This document shows, in pieces, positions 8,104 to 16,722 of a stretch of DNA of 64,000 bases. The translations under genes were made by a program, and so were the position numbers. Where the stretch lies: assembly GCA_938002965.1 (NCBI GenBank), contig CALKZY010000016.1:186001-250000 (forward strand). The letters are read 5' to 3'. Under the pieces are notes generated by a model that was not told the DNA's origin, ran no database searches, and was given only the letters and a program-made list of their open reading frames with translations. The DNA is from an uncultured Acidimicrobiales bacterium (GTDB taxonomy: Bacteria > Actinomycetota > Acidimicrobiia > Acidimicrobiales > SZUA-35). Within the stretch, counting starts at the first letter, position 1; every line of letters begins with the position of its first letter.

Positions 8104-8704
8104 TCATACCCCCGCGACCCGATCGAGGAGGGTTCGCGATCGGTCGATGGTGAGCTTGGTGGCTTCAGCGTCGTAGCTGGCGAGCGAGCTGTCGAGGAAC
8201 AGGTGGCCGTTGCCCGGATAGGTGTAAAGCGCACCCATTTCAGGGCCGAGCAATGCGACCAGATCTCGTGCAGCGTCAATGTCGCCCTCGTGGGCGAAGA
8301 ACTCGTCGTCATCCATGCCGTGGACCTGAACTGGAAGGCCGTCGGGCCAGGGACCGAAGGACCACTCCCCGATCGCAGGCACACAGGACTCATAAAGCAG
8401 CGCACCGAGCGCACCTGGGCGGGTTTGGGCCATACGCTGGGCGGTCATCACACCAAGGGACATACCGGCGTAGACAATGCCTGGGCCAAGATCATCGAGC
8501 GTTCGCTCGGCTCGTTCAGCCAAGGTCTCATCGCCGATGTCGTTCTTGATGGCGAAGCCATCCTCAAGAGTTGCCGCTACCGCCCCCCCCCCGATAAAGG
8601 TCGGGCGTGTGCACGGTGTGGGCCGCACCGGCCAAGCGGTCAGCGAAGTCCCGGATCCCGCTGGTGAGCCCTTGCACGTGGTGAAACAGAACAACGTCGG
8701 TCAT
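8104..8704 (-). pseudogene. Dienelactone hydrolase family gene, frameshifted at a 10-base C/G run
   Basis: Translation from ATG 8704 gives MTDVVLFHHVQGLTSGIRDF and continues as a DLH-type hydrolase to ...TPDLYRG, then runs into a poly-G tract (10 C on the plus strand, 8583-8592) and hits a TGA about 15 bases later. The following frame goes on with AVAATLEDGFAIKND, the nucleophile elbow GMSLG, an Asp near VHGMDDDEFF and His in PGNGHLF, completing a Ser-Asp-His triad. Nine G instead of ten would give one intact protein of about 199 aa. The Ser replaces the Cys of classic dienelactone hydrolase. A real mutation, slippage-controlled gene or sequencing error all fit. Confidence 0.75.
8583..8592. 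repeat. Homopolymer run of 10 C causing a frameshift
   Basis: Ten consecutive C (G on the coding strand) inside the dienelactone-hydrolase-like gene. Removing one base restores the frame exactly. It is the longest G/C homopolymer I noticed in the window. Confidence 0.9.
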
Positions 8705-8721
8705 GATCAGTAGAGCCAGTT

Positions 8722-8727
8722 AATATA
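8722..8727 (-). promoter_or_regulatory. -10 box TATATT upstream of the hydrolase gene
   Basis: Read on the minus strand, TATATT lies 17 bases upstream of the ATG at 8704. It would give a short leader. It lies between this gene and the hairpin that closes the BMP transporter operon, so the hydrolase probably has its own promoter. Confidence 0.35.
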
Positions 8728-8800
8728 GCACGAGCGTCACTACTCAAGCGCGGTGCCTTGCGCTAAAGACTTCCCCATCGCCGAACCTCGTTTTGGAAAC

Positions 8801-8821
8801 GGCGTTTACCCCGCAAACGCC
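8801..8821 (-). terminator. Hairpin after the BMP transporter/dioxygenase operon
   Basis: GGCGTTT (8801-8807) and AAACGCC (8815-8821) form a perfect 7-bp stem with a 7-base loop, just downstream (minus strand) of the dioxygenase stop at 8824. The minus-strand sequence after it is GTTTCC, so the U-tract is weak. Confidence 0.45.
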
Positions 8822-8823
8822 CT

Positions 8824-9690
8824 CTAGCTTCGGGGTTGGAAGCCTCTGAACGGAATGGACTCAGCCCGCTGCAACCAGTTGTCGGCTGGGTAAACGGACT
8901 GGCCCTCGATCACGTGGACCGTATAGGCATGACGGGACTTATCTGATGTGTTCGGTCCGCTTCCGTGCGGAAGGGAGCCGTGAAGCAGCACCAACGTTCC
9001 CTGCCTGGCTTCAATGGGCACAGCAGAATCAATGTTCCACGGATCCGGATTGAACACGTCCATGGTTGTGCCGCCCGAACCGTCCCGCCGGAATCGCCGT
9101 CGAGGCAGTCCAGTGTGCCCTCCCGGAACCGCCCACATGCAACCGTTTTCCACCGTGGCGTCATCGATGGCAACCCAGAAACCCACCACAGATTGAGGCT
9201 CGGTCCACAAGAAGGTGTGATCGGTATGCCAGGTCACCTCACCCCCGACTCGAGGTGACTTGAAGATGTACATCGACTGAAGAAGGAGCGGGTCGATGAA
9301 ACCAATGTCAGAGGCAATCGACTCGACGGTCTGGTCGCGGGAGAAACCGTCGAAGACATCATCGAGGTCATGCATGGCATGGCCGATCTTGTTGACGGCT
9401 TCAGACTTTGCAGTAGTCAACCTGCCAGACCCATCGGTCACACCCTCTTCGAGAAAGAAGCGAATTTGATCGCCGGAGCCAAGAAAGTAGTCATCTTGAG
9501 CATGACTCTGATCATTCGTGTCGAACACGCTGACGTCGTCAGTGGGATCAAAGGCGTCAACCAGATCAAGGGCCCGCGCTCGTAATGTCTCGCAGGCAGC
9601 GGCAGAGAAGGCGTCTTCGACAACCAGAAACCCATCGCGTTCCCAACAGGACAGCTGGTCACCATTAAGACGCGACATTACCTCAACCAT
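8824..9690 (-). CDS. Phytanoyl-CoA dioxygenase (PhyH) family protein
   Basis: 288 aa from the ATG at 9690, 4 bases after the stop of the permease gene; ATG 9678 is a second choice. PhyH proteins are Fe(II)/2-oxoglutarate hydroxylases. Visible ligands are H-x-D in VTWHTDHTFLW (about residue 175), the distal His in LVLLHGSLPHGSGPN (about 255) and an Arg a few residues on (DKSRHAYTVHV). The start DQLSCWERDGFLVVEDAFS is the usual PhyH N-terminus. The substrate is not known; its place as last gene of a nucleoside-type importer operon suggests it acts on an imported compound. Confidence 0.8.
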   Translation of the reverse strand: MVEVMSRLNGDQLSCWERDGFLVVEDAFSAAACETLRARALDLVDAFDPTDDVSVFDTNDQSHAQDDYFLGSGDQIRFFLEEGVTDGSGRLTTAKSEAVNKIGHAMHDLDDVFDGFSRDQTVESIASDIGFIDPLLLQSMYIFKSPRVGGEVTWHTDHTFLWTEPQSVVGFWVAIDDATVENGCMWAVPGGHTGLPRRRFRRDGSGGTTMDVFNPDPWNIDSAVPIEARQGTLVLLHGSLPHGSGPNTSDKSRHAYTVHVIEGQSVYPADNWLQRAESIPFRGFQPRS

Positions 9691-9694
9691 TTGT

Positions 9695-10957
9695 CTACTC
9701 GCCTCGCCGGTACGGCATCCCGTCGGCGGCGGGAACCCGCAACCGCTGCGAGTTGAAGAACAATACAAGCAACACGATGACGAACGGCAAGATGTTCACC
9801 CACCAGTCTGGAACCGTGTCCGACAGGAAGTACCAAGCTGCACACAGTCCTGCCATTGCGCCGGCCACCACCATGTCCAGTCGGCGGCCTTTGGATGCGG
9901 CCCACAACGCCAATGCGACCATGGCGACGGCAGTCACCAAAAGCAGAGCGTGCGATGCCGTCTCATCGATGTCGCGAAGTCCGAGACCGAACGGGTAGGC
10001 GAAAAGCATTGCGCCAACAAGAATGCCGGCCGGTCGATAATTGCCGAAGATCAGAGCGGCTAGCCCGATGAAACCACGATTGTTGACCTGTCCCTCAAGG
10101 TAAATGCCACCTAGCTCCGGGCTGGCGATGAACGCACCACCCAAGCCGGCCAGTGCTCCGCTGAGAAGCACGCCGTAGTACTTGTACCGGTAGACATCGA
10201 TGCCTTGGGCTTCGCCCTGAATAGGCGACTCGCCACAGATTCTCAGACGCAACCCGAACCGCGTCCGCCACAGTACATACCAAGAAATGGGAACCAAAGC
10301 GATGGCTACCATGGTCGACGGTGCCACCTGTGAGATCAGACCCCGCGACAGCTTGGCCGCATCGGAGACGAAGAACATCTCAAGGTCGGCGACTGTCCCG
10401 AGCAGATCCGGGCTTGGCCATCCAAACACGTCCCCACCGGCAAGGAACGGCATATCGAACTTGCCAACACCGGGGACCCGAGGCGACTGGGTGATCGACC
10501 CACCGTCATAGCCGGAGAAGATCTCACTGGAGAGATAGCGGGCTGCTGCCGGGCCGATGATGTTAATGGCCACGCCGGAGATGATGTGATCGACTCCGAA
10601 ATTCACCGTGGCGATTGCGTGGATCAGGGCACCGATTACGCCCCCCAAGACACCGATCAAGAGTCCGATCCAGCCACCGAAGTTGATTGCTCCCCATGCA
10701 CCGAACCACATGCCGAGCACCATCATGCCCTCAAGCCCGATGTTGATGACTCCGGCCCGCTCCGAAAAGAGCCCGCCGAGACCGGCGAGGAGGATCGGCA
10801 CACCCCAGCGAAGCATGGCCTGAGATGTTCCGACTGACGTTAGGTCTGTCGTCTCGCCCGTAAGTGTTTGGACCAACGACAAGACGAGAATGCCAATAGC
10901 GGCGTACAGCGCCCACCGAGCCCATCCAGGAAGTGATGTCATCCAGCCCATCGTCAT
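9695..10957 (-). CDS. Nucleoside/BMP-type ABC transporter permease (NupQ-like)
   Basis: 420 aa, longer than the usual 300-320 because of an extra C-terminal pair of helices and an inserted loop near 150-200. It belongs to the BPD_transp_2 family: the motif ERAGVINIGLEGMMVLG (about 66-82) and the GIDVYRYKYYGVLLSGALAG segment are typical of the second permease of BmpA-type nucleoside importers. About ten transmembrane helices. It starts in a 4-base overlap with the upstream permease gene (ATGA), so the two are translationally coupled. Confidence 0.85.
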   Translation of the reverse strand: MTMGWMTSLPGWARWALYAAIGILVLSLVQTLTGETTDLTSVGTSQAMLRWGVPILLAGLGGLFSERAGVINIGLEGMMVLGMWFGAWGAINFGGWIGLLIGVLGGVIGALIHAIATVNFGVDHIISGVAINIIGPAAARYLSSEIFSGYDGGSITQSPRVPGVGKFDMPFLAGGDVFGWPSPDLLGTVADLEMFFVSDAAKLSRGLISQVAPSTMVAIALVPISWYVLWRTRFGLRLRICGESPIQGEAQGIDVYRYKYYGVLLSGALAGLGGAFIASPELGGIYLEGQVNNRGFIGLAALIFGNYRPAGILVGAMLFAYPFGLGLRDIDETASHALLLVTAVAMVALALWAASKGRRLDMVVAGAMAGLCAAWYFLSDTVPDWWVNILPFVIVLLVLFFNSQRLRVPAADGMPYRRGE

Positions 10958-12126
10958 GCTCCCGCCACCGACGGAGCCGATCCCCCACCGACGGTCGGTG
11001 GATCAGGGTCGGCGGCCGCCAACGCTTCCGCCGCCATACGTGCCTCTTCACGCTCGCGGTAGCGGCGCACGACCTCGTAGGCAACAACAGCGGCCAGCAG
11101 GATGATGCCCTGAATGATGTCCTTGATTTCCCGACTGGCCGACCCGCTGATCTGAAGGATGCCGGAGGACACGTCAAGGAAGGCGAAGATCAGTGCGCCA
11201 AACACGATGCCACCCGGATTGTTTCTACCGAGGAGGGCAACGGCGATACCACCGAAGCCCAACAGGCTGACAAAGTTCGGATTGAATCGTCCCAGTGCCA
11301 TCAAGCTCGGCATACCGACTAGGCCGGCGACCATGCCCGACAACACCATGGCGGTCACGATCATGCGCTTGGAGGAGACACCTCCGGCGCTAGCGGCGAA
11401 TGGATTGATTCCGCTGGCCCGCAGGTCATAGCCAAATCGCGTCCGGTTCAAGATGATGTGGTAGGCCACGCCGACGGCGACGGCCACTAGGAACATTCCT
11501 GTGAGTTCCTTACCTCGACTTATCTCGCCGGTGATCGGTTCGATCAAGCCGTTCAGGTTTGGTATCAGGCCTGACTCGGGAATGGGATCGGTCCCTACGC
11601 CTGCGTTCGACGAGGTGGCGTCGACACTGCCACCGGCCTGCCAACGTTTCGACAACGCGGCGATAACACCGGAGATCAAGATGGCGTTGATCATGATGGT
11701 TGAGATGACCTCGTTGATTCCCCTGGTCACCTTCAGTGCTCCGGCCACACCAGCCGTTGCGCCACCAACGAGCATGGCGACCACAAGAATGACGGCAACA
11801 TGCAGCACGCCGGGCAAGGCCAGCTGCGCACCCACGTAGGCCGAAACAATTGCGGCGAAGCGATACTGGCCCTCGACGCCGATGTTGAACAGGTTCATCC
11901 TAAACCCGATGGCGGCGGCCACCCCTGATAGATAGAGCGGAGTTGCCCGGTTGAGAATGTCGATGATCGTGCCCAATTTCAGAGCGTGGGTGATCATGTC
12001 ACCGAAGGCCTCAACCGGATTTGAGCCCGAGGCAAGCAACACAACTGAGGACACAAGAACGGCGAAGAGCAAAGCAATTACCGGCGCACTTGCGCTCAGG
12101 GCGATTCGGCGCAGTGTGTTGTTCAT
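10954..12126 (-). CDS. Nucleoside/BMP-type ABC transporter permease (NupP-like)
   Basis: 390 aa, with a long Pro-rich C-terminal tail. BPD_transp_2 family; GFRMNLFNIGVEGQYRFAA (about 73-91) is the conserved cytoplasmic motif of the first permease, and TRGINEVISTIMINAI the segment contacting the ATPase. Nine or ten transmembrane helices. Its ATG shares one base with the TGA of the ATPase gene (TGATG), and it overlaps the next permease by 4 bases, so the order ATPase-permease-permease is one coupled unit. Confidence 0.87.
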   Translation of the reverse strand: MNNTLRRIALSASAPVIALLFAVLVSSVVLLASGSNPVEAFGDMITHALKLGTIIDILNRATPLYLSGVAAAIGFRMNLFNIGVEGQYRFAAIVSAYVGAQLALPGVLHVAVILVVAMLVGGATAGVAGALKVTRGINEVISTIMINAILISGVIAALSKRWQAGGSVDATSSNAGVGTDPIPESGLIPNLNGLIEPITGEISRGKELTGMFLVAVAVGVAYHIILNRTRFGYDLRASGINPFAASAGGVSSKRMIVTAMVLSGMVAGLVGMPSLMALGRFNPNFVSLLGFGGIAVALLGRNNPGGIVFGALIFAFLDVSSGILQISGSASREIKDIIQGIILLAAVVAYEVVRRYREREEARMAAEALAAADPDPPTVGGGSAPSVAGA

Positions 12127-13724
12127 CAGCCGTTCTCCCCTGTGTCCCCAGATTCGGCTTGGGCCCCTGTCATGTATGCCCCTAGCGTTCGCGGAGTGAC
12201 GTCGGCCGGGTCCAATTCGGCTACCACACGTCCCCGGAACATCACGACGATCGTGTCGGACAACCCAATGAGCTCATCGAGATCAGCGGAGATGAGCAGC
12301 GTGGCCAGGCCATCCTTGCGGGCCTGCCTCATAACGTCCCAGACCGCCGCTTGGGCCCCGACGTCGATACCTCTCGTCGGGTGGGCAGCGACCAGGAGTT
12401 TCGGGTTGGCAGTAAGCTCACGGCCCAGTATCAGCTTTTGCTGATTACCCCCGGACAGCGTCTGGGCCGACACATCGATGTTCGGGGTGCGTACGTCGAA
12501 GTCCGCTCGGATGGTCTCGGTATGATCTCGAGCGCCGTCGCGGTCGATGAAAAATCCCTTGGCGTACGGGGGTTTGGTCTGATGACCAAGCGCGGCGTTT
12601 TCCCACAGCGGCGCAGGCAACAGCAAGCCTTCGCGGTGTCGATCCTCGGGGACATAGCCAATGCCTCGCTCCCGCCGATTGCGAACGTTCCTTCGAGTGA
12701 TGTCCTGGCCAAGCAGATGCACCGATCCGCGGGCTGGGTTGGCCGTGCCGATGATGGCTTCAACCAGCTCACTCTGGCCATTGCCTTCGACACCGGCTAC
12801 CCCGACAATTTCACCGGCGTGAACCGACAGTGACACATCGTCAACCGCAGGTCGGTCGTCTCCGCTGGTTACGGTGATGTTCTTGACTTCAAGGGTGACC
12901 TTGTCGGTCACCGTAGATTCGGTGATCTCCGGTGAAGGTAGTTCTGACCCAACCATTAGCTCAGCCAGTTCGGAAGCGGTCACACCGTCGTTGGTCATCG
13001 TTGCCACGGTCTTGCCGTGACGCAGCACCGTGATTGAATCGGCGATAGCCAAAACTTCATCGAGTTTGTGGTCGATGAAGAGGATGGTCGCCCCGCTGGC
13101 CTTCAGGTCCCGCATGTTGCGGAACAGCTCTTCGACCTCTTGAGGCACCAAGACCGCCGTCGGCTCATCAAGGATCAAGATCTTGGCGCCGCGATACAGC
13201 ACCTTGATGATCTCGACTCGCTGCCTCTCCCCCACTCCAAGTGTCTCAACCAGATCGTCGGGATCGAGATCAAGTCCGTAGGACTCACTGACTTCGGCCA
13301 GGTGGGTCTTGGCTGCGGCAAAGTCGATGCGGCCACCCGATTTGGTCGGCTCAGCACCGAGGACGACGTTCTCCAGCACAGTCAGCTGATCGGCCAACAT
13401 GAAATGCTGGTGCACCATTCCGATCCCGAGCTCGATGGCGTCAGTCGGTGAACGAAAGTCGACTTCGTCACCGAAGACCTTCATGACGCCCTCGTCGGCC
13501 GGTTGCATGCCGTAGAGGATCTTCATCAACGTCGACTTGCCTGCGCCGTTCTCACCGCAGATGGCGTGTATCTCGCCATCAGCAACAGTCATGGACACGT
13601 CATCGTTAGCGACCACGCCGGGGAATCGCTTGGTGATTCCCCGCAGCTCGATTGCCGGTGACGCCACTTCCGGGGTTTGGTTGGCTTGAGTCATGCTGCT
13701 CGCCGGGACACTAGGTGTAGACAT
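12126..13724 (-). CDS. Nucleoside/BMP-type ABC transporter ATP-binding protein, two tandem domains (NupO-like)
   Basis: 532 aa with two ABC cassettes. The first has Walker A GENGAGKST (57-65), a VGERQRVEI signature and Walker B ILILDEPTAVL. The second has a degenerate Walker A (GVEGNGQSEL), signature LSGGNQQKL and a Walker B ending in HPTRGID where a catalytic Glu would sit, so only the first site should hydrolyse ATP well. This asymmetric layout is normal for sugar and nucleoside importers of this family. It powers uptake with the two permeases downstream and the BMP lipoprotein upstream. Start ATG 13724; ATG 13694 is a shorter option. Confidence 0.9.
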   Translation of the reverse strand: MSTPSVPASSMTQANQTPEVASPAIELRGITKRFPGVVANDDVSMTVADGEIHAICGENGAGKSTLMKILYGMQPADEGVMKVFGDEVDFRSPTDAIELGIGMVHQHFMLADQLTVLENVVLGAEPTKSGGRIDFAAAKTHLAEVSESYGLDLDPDDLVETLGVGERQRVEIIKVLYRGAKILILDEPTAVLVPQEVEELFRNMRDLKASGATILFIDHKLDEVLAIADSITVLRHGKTVATMTNDGVTASELAELMVGSELPSPEITESTVTDKVTLEVKNITVTSGDDRPAVDDVSLSVHAGEIVGVAGVEGNGQSELVEAIIGTANPARGSVHLLGQDITRRNVRNRRERGIGYVPEDRHREGLLLPAPLWENAALGHQTKPPYAKGFFIDRDGARDHTETIRADFDVRTPNIDVSAQTLSGGNQQKLILGRELTANPKLLVAAHPTRGIDVGAQAAVWDVMRQARKDGLATLLISADLDELIGLSDTIVVMFRGRVVAELDPADVTPRTLGAYMTGAQAESGDTGENG

Positions 13725-13747
13725 CCGTCAATCAGACGGCGGGTACA

Positions 13748-13779
13748 GGTGAGGACCGGGGCGAAACCCGGTCCTCACC
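13748..13779 (-). terminator. 13-bp perfect hairpin between binding-protein and ATPase genes
   Basis: GGTGAGGACCGGG (13748-13760) pairs perfectly with CCCGGTCCTCACC (13767-13779) around a GCGAAA loop. There is no U-tract on either side. It sits 24 bases after the stop of the binding-protein gene and 23 bases before the ATPase start, so partial termination or protection of the upstream mRNA end is more likely than full termination. Confidence 0.7.
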
Positions 13780-13803
13780 AACTAGACATTCTTCGCCGTT
13801 GAC

Positions 13804-14877
13804 TTAGGCGTCAGCGGGATCGGTGGGTACGGCAATGTCGCCGGCCACGATCTGGGCCTTCAGATCCTCAAGCGTAGCGATCGTGTCATCAGTGAGGAAG
13901 TCACCGGACGTTGAGTAGCCGACACCGTCGGTCTTCAGGTCGTAGACAGTGTTGCCGCCGGCAAACGTCCCGGACTCCTGAGCTTTGATGATCTCAAAGA
14001 CTGCGTTGTCTACCCGCTTGAGCATCGAGGTCAGAACGTACTCCTGAACACCCGGGTCAACAGTGTTGAACTGATCGGAGTCGACTCCGATTCCCCAAAC
14101 CTTCGAGCCGCTGGTCTCGCTGTACTCTTTGGCTGCTTCGAACATGCCAGCACCGGCACCGCCGGCGGCGTGGTAAACGATGTCAGAGCCACCGTCGTAC
14201 ATGGCGGCAGCAATTTCTTTAGCCCGGTCCGGAGCGTTGAAGCCGTCGAAGTCAGGGAACTCGGTGATGTACTCCGAGACGATCTCGATGTCCGGGTTCA
14301 CAGCCTTGGCCCCGGCAATGTAGCCGGCCTCGAACTTCTCGATCAGACCAAAGCAGCAGACGCCGCCGATGAAGCCGATCTTGCCTGTTTCGCTTTGCGA
14401 GGCTGCGGCTGCACCGACCAGGTACGAACCCTGCTCTTCGGCAAAGGTCAGACCGGCAGCGTTCTCGGCCAGCGGTACGCCACCGTTGTCGAAGTCAAGC
14501 ATGGCATCGTCGATGACGGCGAAATTCGTTTCGGGATTGTCAGCGGCGACAGCTGCTGCGTCACCGGCGAAAAGGAACCCGACTGCCACCACCAGTGGAT
14601 TCGAATCGGCCTGGAGCTGAAGCAGCTCGGCCCGGTTCGATCCGTCATCGTTTGGTGAAGCTTCGGTGAACGAGATTCCCAGTTCGGACTCGGCCCGTTC
14701 GAGACCTGCGGCGGCCGAGTCGTTGAACGACTGGTCACCGCGACCACCGATGTCGTAGACCAAGCCCGTTGTTAGGTCGCTGTCTCCGCCGGAGGCATCG
14801 TCGCTGCCACCACAGGCGGCCGCTACCAGGGCGAAAGAGAATAGGATTGCCAGTACGGCTGAAAGTTTTTTAGACAT
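13804..14877 (-). CDS. BMP-family substrate-binding lipoprotein (nucleoside ABC importer)
   Basis: 357 aa. The ATG at 14877 is preceded by GGGAGGGGATCAA, a strong ribosome-binding site. Signal peptide with lipobox LVAAAC (Cys about 21), then a Gly/Ser/Asp linker. The BMP (PnrA/Med) fold follows: GLVYDIGGRGDQSFNDSAAAG at the mature N-terminus, GKIGFIGGVCCFGLIEKFEAGY in the middle and VWGIGVDSDQ with the ligand-binding Asp residues. PnrA proteins bind purine nucleosides outside the membrane. First gene of the operon binding protein-ATPase-permease-permease-PhyH. Confidence 0.9.
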   Translation of the reverse strand: MSKKLSAVLAILFSFALVAAACGGSDDASGGDSDLTTGLVYDIGGRGDQSFNDSAAAGLERAESELGISFTEASPNDDGSNRAELLQLQADSNPLVVAVGFLFAGDAAAVAADNPETNFAVIDDAMLDFDNGGVPLAENAAGLTFAEEQGSYLVGAAAASQSETGKIGFIGGVCCFGLIEKFEAGYIAGAKAVNPDIEIVSEYITEFPDFDGFNAPDRAKEIAAAMYDGGSDIVYHAAGGAGAGMFEAAKEYSETSGSKVWGIGVDSDQFNTVDPGVQEYVLTSMLKRVDNAVFEIIKAQESGTFAGGNTVYDLKTDGVGYSTSGDFLTDDTIATLEDLKAQIVAGDIAVPTDPADA

Positions 14878-15148
14878 TTGATCCCCTCCCAAGGAATCTT
14901 CTGCCGACGCCACGACGACGCCTGGAGATCTCGGCCTGGACGAGTCGTCCAGATCCGGGCGCTTCTGCCCGCGCTACCTGCGATCCTACCAGCCGGTTCG
15001 CCTATCGTGTTCGACCTGCTGCCATGACCGTTACCTCACTGTCGCTCATTTGGCATAAAGGAGGTTTGAAGCACTGTCAAACGGCACCCGAAGAAGGGAC
15101 CAGGACGGATACTGTCGACCGGCCCCGTGGCATCGGTACCGTTGAGGC
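14878..15148. promoter_or_regulatory. Structured leader of the BMP importer operon and divergent spacer
   Basis: On the minus strand a -10 box TAGGAT (14983-14988) is followed by a leader of about 100 bases. It can form a CGGGC/GCCCG hairpin and a second stem in which TGGACGA (14937-14943) pairs with TCGTCCA (14945-14951), extended by GATCT/AGATC. No known riboswitch consensus was recognised. On the plus strand GATACT at 15108-15113 may be a -10 box for the serine dehydratase gene. Confidence 0.45.
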
Positions 15149-16702
15149 ATGGCTCGTCTCATCGCCAGCATCTTCAACGATGTGATAGGTCCGGTCATGC
15201 GGGGTCCGTCTAGTTCCCACTCGGCGGCCTCGGTTCGGATTGGACTCCTGTTACACGACCTGGTCGGCGGGCGTCCTGACGGCGTACGGGTGACGTTTGA
15301 CAAAATGGGTTCACTGGCGACCACCCACGAGAGCCAGGGCACCGATATGGGACTTTTTGCCGGGCTGCTCGGGTGGGAGGCTGATGACGAGCGGCTCCCG
15401 ACAGCACCCGACGTACTTCGTCGGTCGGGCACCAGTATCTCCATTGATCTGGCAGAACTGCACGATCCACATCCAAACACCTACCGCATTGAGTTGTGGC
15501 GGGGCGACCGTGAACACTCGGTTGTCGCTCTCTCAACCGGTGGCGGCATTATCGAGCTGGTTCAGATCGACGGCACCGACGTCAGTCTGTACGGCGACTG
15601 CCATACCACCCTGCTGTACGTTGACGGCGATTCGTCGATCTCCACTAACAGTCTCCCGGCAGCCGTTCACGGGAGCGATCACCACCAGGGCCTGGTTGTC
15701 CTTCGGTCGGCGTCGGTCCTCGACCACGCCGCTTTAGAAGGCCTCAACGGTGTCACAGCGATGAGAACCCTTCGGCCCATCCTCCCTGTCCAGTCAGGAC
15801 CTGACCTGGCGGTGCCATTCAATTGTGCCGACGATTTGGAGATCGGGTCTGACGGATCGGACTACACCCTCGATACGTACGCCATTCAGTACGAACAAGC
15901 CCGAGGCGGCCTCAGCGAGGCAGAGGTTCTCGATCAGGCCCACCGGATCGTTGAAGTAATGCGACGGTCTGTCGAGACCGGACTGGCGGGAACCACCTAC
16001 AGCGATCGAATTCTGGGACGCCAAAGTGGACGGTTCAGCGAAATGCGACAGGCCGGCAACCTACTGGGCGGTGACCTTCTCAACCGAATGATCGAGTACG
16101 TCACTGCCTTGATGGAAGCCAAGAGTGCCATGGAGGTCATCGTGGCTGCTCCAACGGCCGGGGCCTGTGCCACATTTCCCGGAGCACTGTTGGCAACTGC
16201 TCATGAGCTTGATCTCACCGATGAAGAGGTCAGCCGCGGCCTGCTGGCCGGGGGCCTCGTCGGCGTGTTCATCACGAATCGCTCGAGCTTCGCCGCAGAG
16301 GTCGGAGGTTGCCAGGCGGAGACTGGCGCCGGTGCGGCTATGGCCGCGGCCGCTCTGGTAACGATGTCAGGCGCAACCGCCGACCGAGCACTGTCGGCCG
16401 CCAGCCAGGCGATCCAGAACGTGCTTGGACTGATTTGTGATCCGGTGGCAAACCGGGTCGAGGCGCCCTGTCTCGGACGAAACGTGTCGGGGGCGGCCAA
16501 CGCCCTCACTTGCGCCAACATGGCCCTGGCCGGCTATGACCACCTGATCCCGTTCGACGAGGTGATCGACGCTCATCGACAAGTCAGTGAAATGATGGCC
16601 CGCGAGCTCAGATGCACTGGTTTAGGCGGTTTGGCCGTTACCCCGACAGCCCAACGAATCGAGCTGGATCTGAACCGTCACCGCGACCGTCCGGGCGCGT
16701 GA
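15149..16702 (+). CDS. sdaA: L-serine ammonia-lyase (L-serine dehydratase), fused beta-alpha, [4Fe-4S]
   Basis: 517 aa single-chain enzyme converting L-serine to pyruvate and ammonia. The beta domain begins SIFNDVIGPVMRGPSSSHSAA, the alpha domain contains EVIVAAPTAGACATFPGAL. The three iron-sulfur ligands are Cys388 (GGCQAE), Cys430 (ICDP) and Cys441 (APCLGR); the 42- and 11-residue spacings are those of characterised single-chain L-serine dehydratases. Divergent from the BMP importer operon. A TACCGT box 6 bases before the ATG may make it leaderless, although GAGG also precedes the ATG. Confidence 0.95.
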   Translation: MARLIASIFNDVIGPVMRGPSSSHSAASVRIGLLLHDLVGGRPDGVRVTFDKMGSLATTHESQGTDMGLFAGLLGWEADDERLPTAPDVLRRSGTSISIDLAELHDPHPNTYRIELWRGDREHSVVALSTGGGIIELVQIDGTDVSLYGDCHTTLLYVDGDSSISTNSLPAAVHGSDHHQGLVVLRSASVLDHAALEGLNGVTAMRTLRPILPVQSGPDLAVPFNCADDLEIGSDGSDYTLDTYAIQYEQARGGLSEAEVLDQAHRIVEVMRRSVETGLAGTTYSDRILGRQSGRFSEMRQAGNLLGGDLLNRMIEYVTALMEAKSAMEVIVAAPTAGACATFPGALLATAHELDLTDEEVSRGLLAGGLVGVFITNRSSFAAEVGGCQAETGAGAAMAAAALVTMSGATADRALSAASQAIQNVLGLICDPVANRVEAPCLGRNVSGAANALTCANMALAGYDHLIPFDEVIDAHRQVSEMMARELRCTGLGGLAVTPTAQRIELDLNRHRDRPGA

Positions 16703-16722
16703 ACGTTCATCCGCCGCGCTCG

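Noticed and set aside
14878..14988. Purine riboswitch before the nucleoside importer
   Set aside because: The leader is structured, but I see no three-way junction or conserved loop sequences of the purine class.
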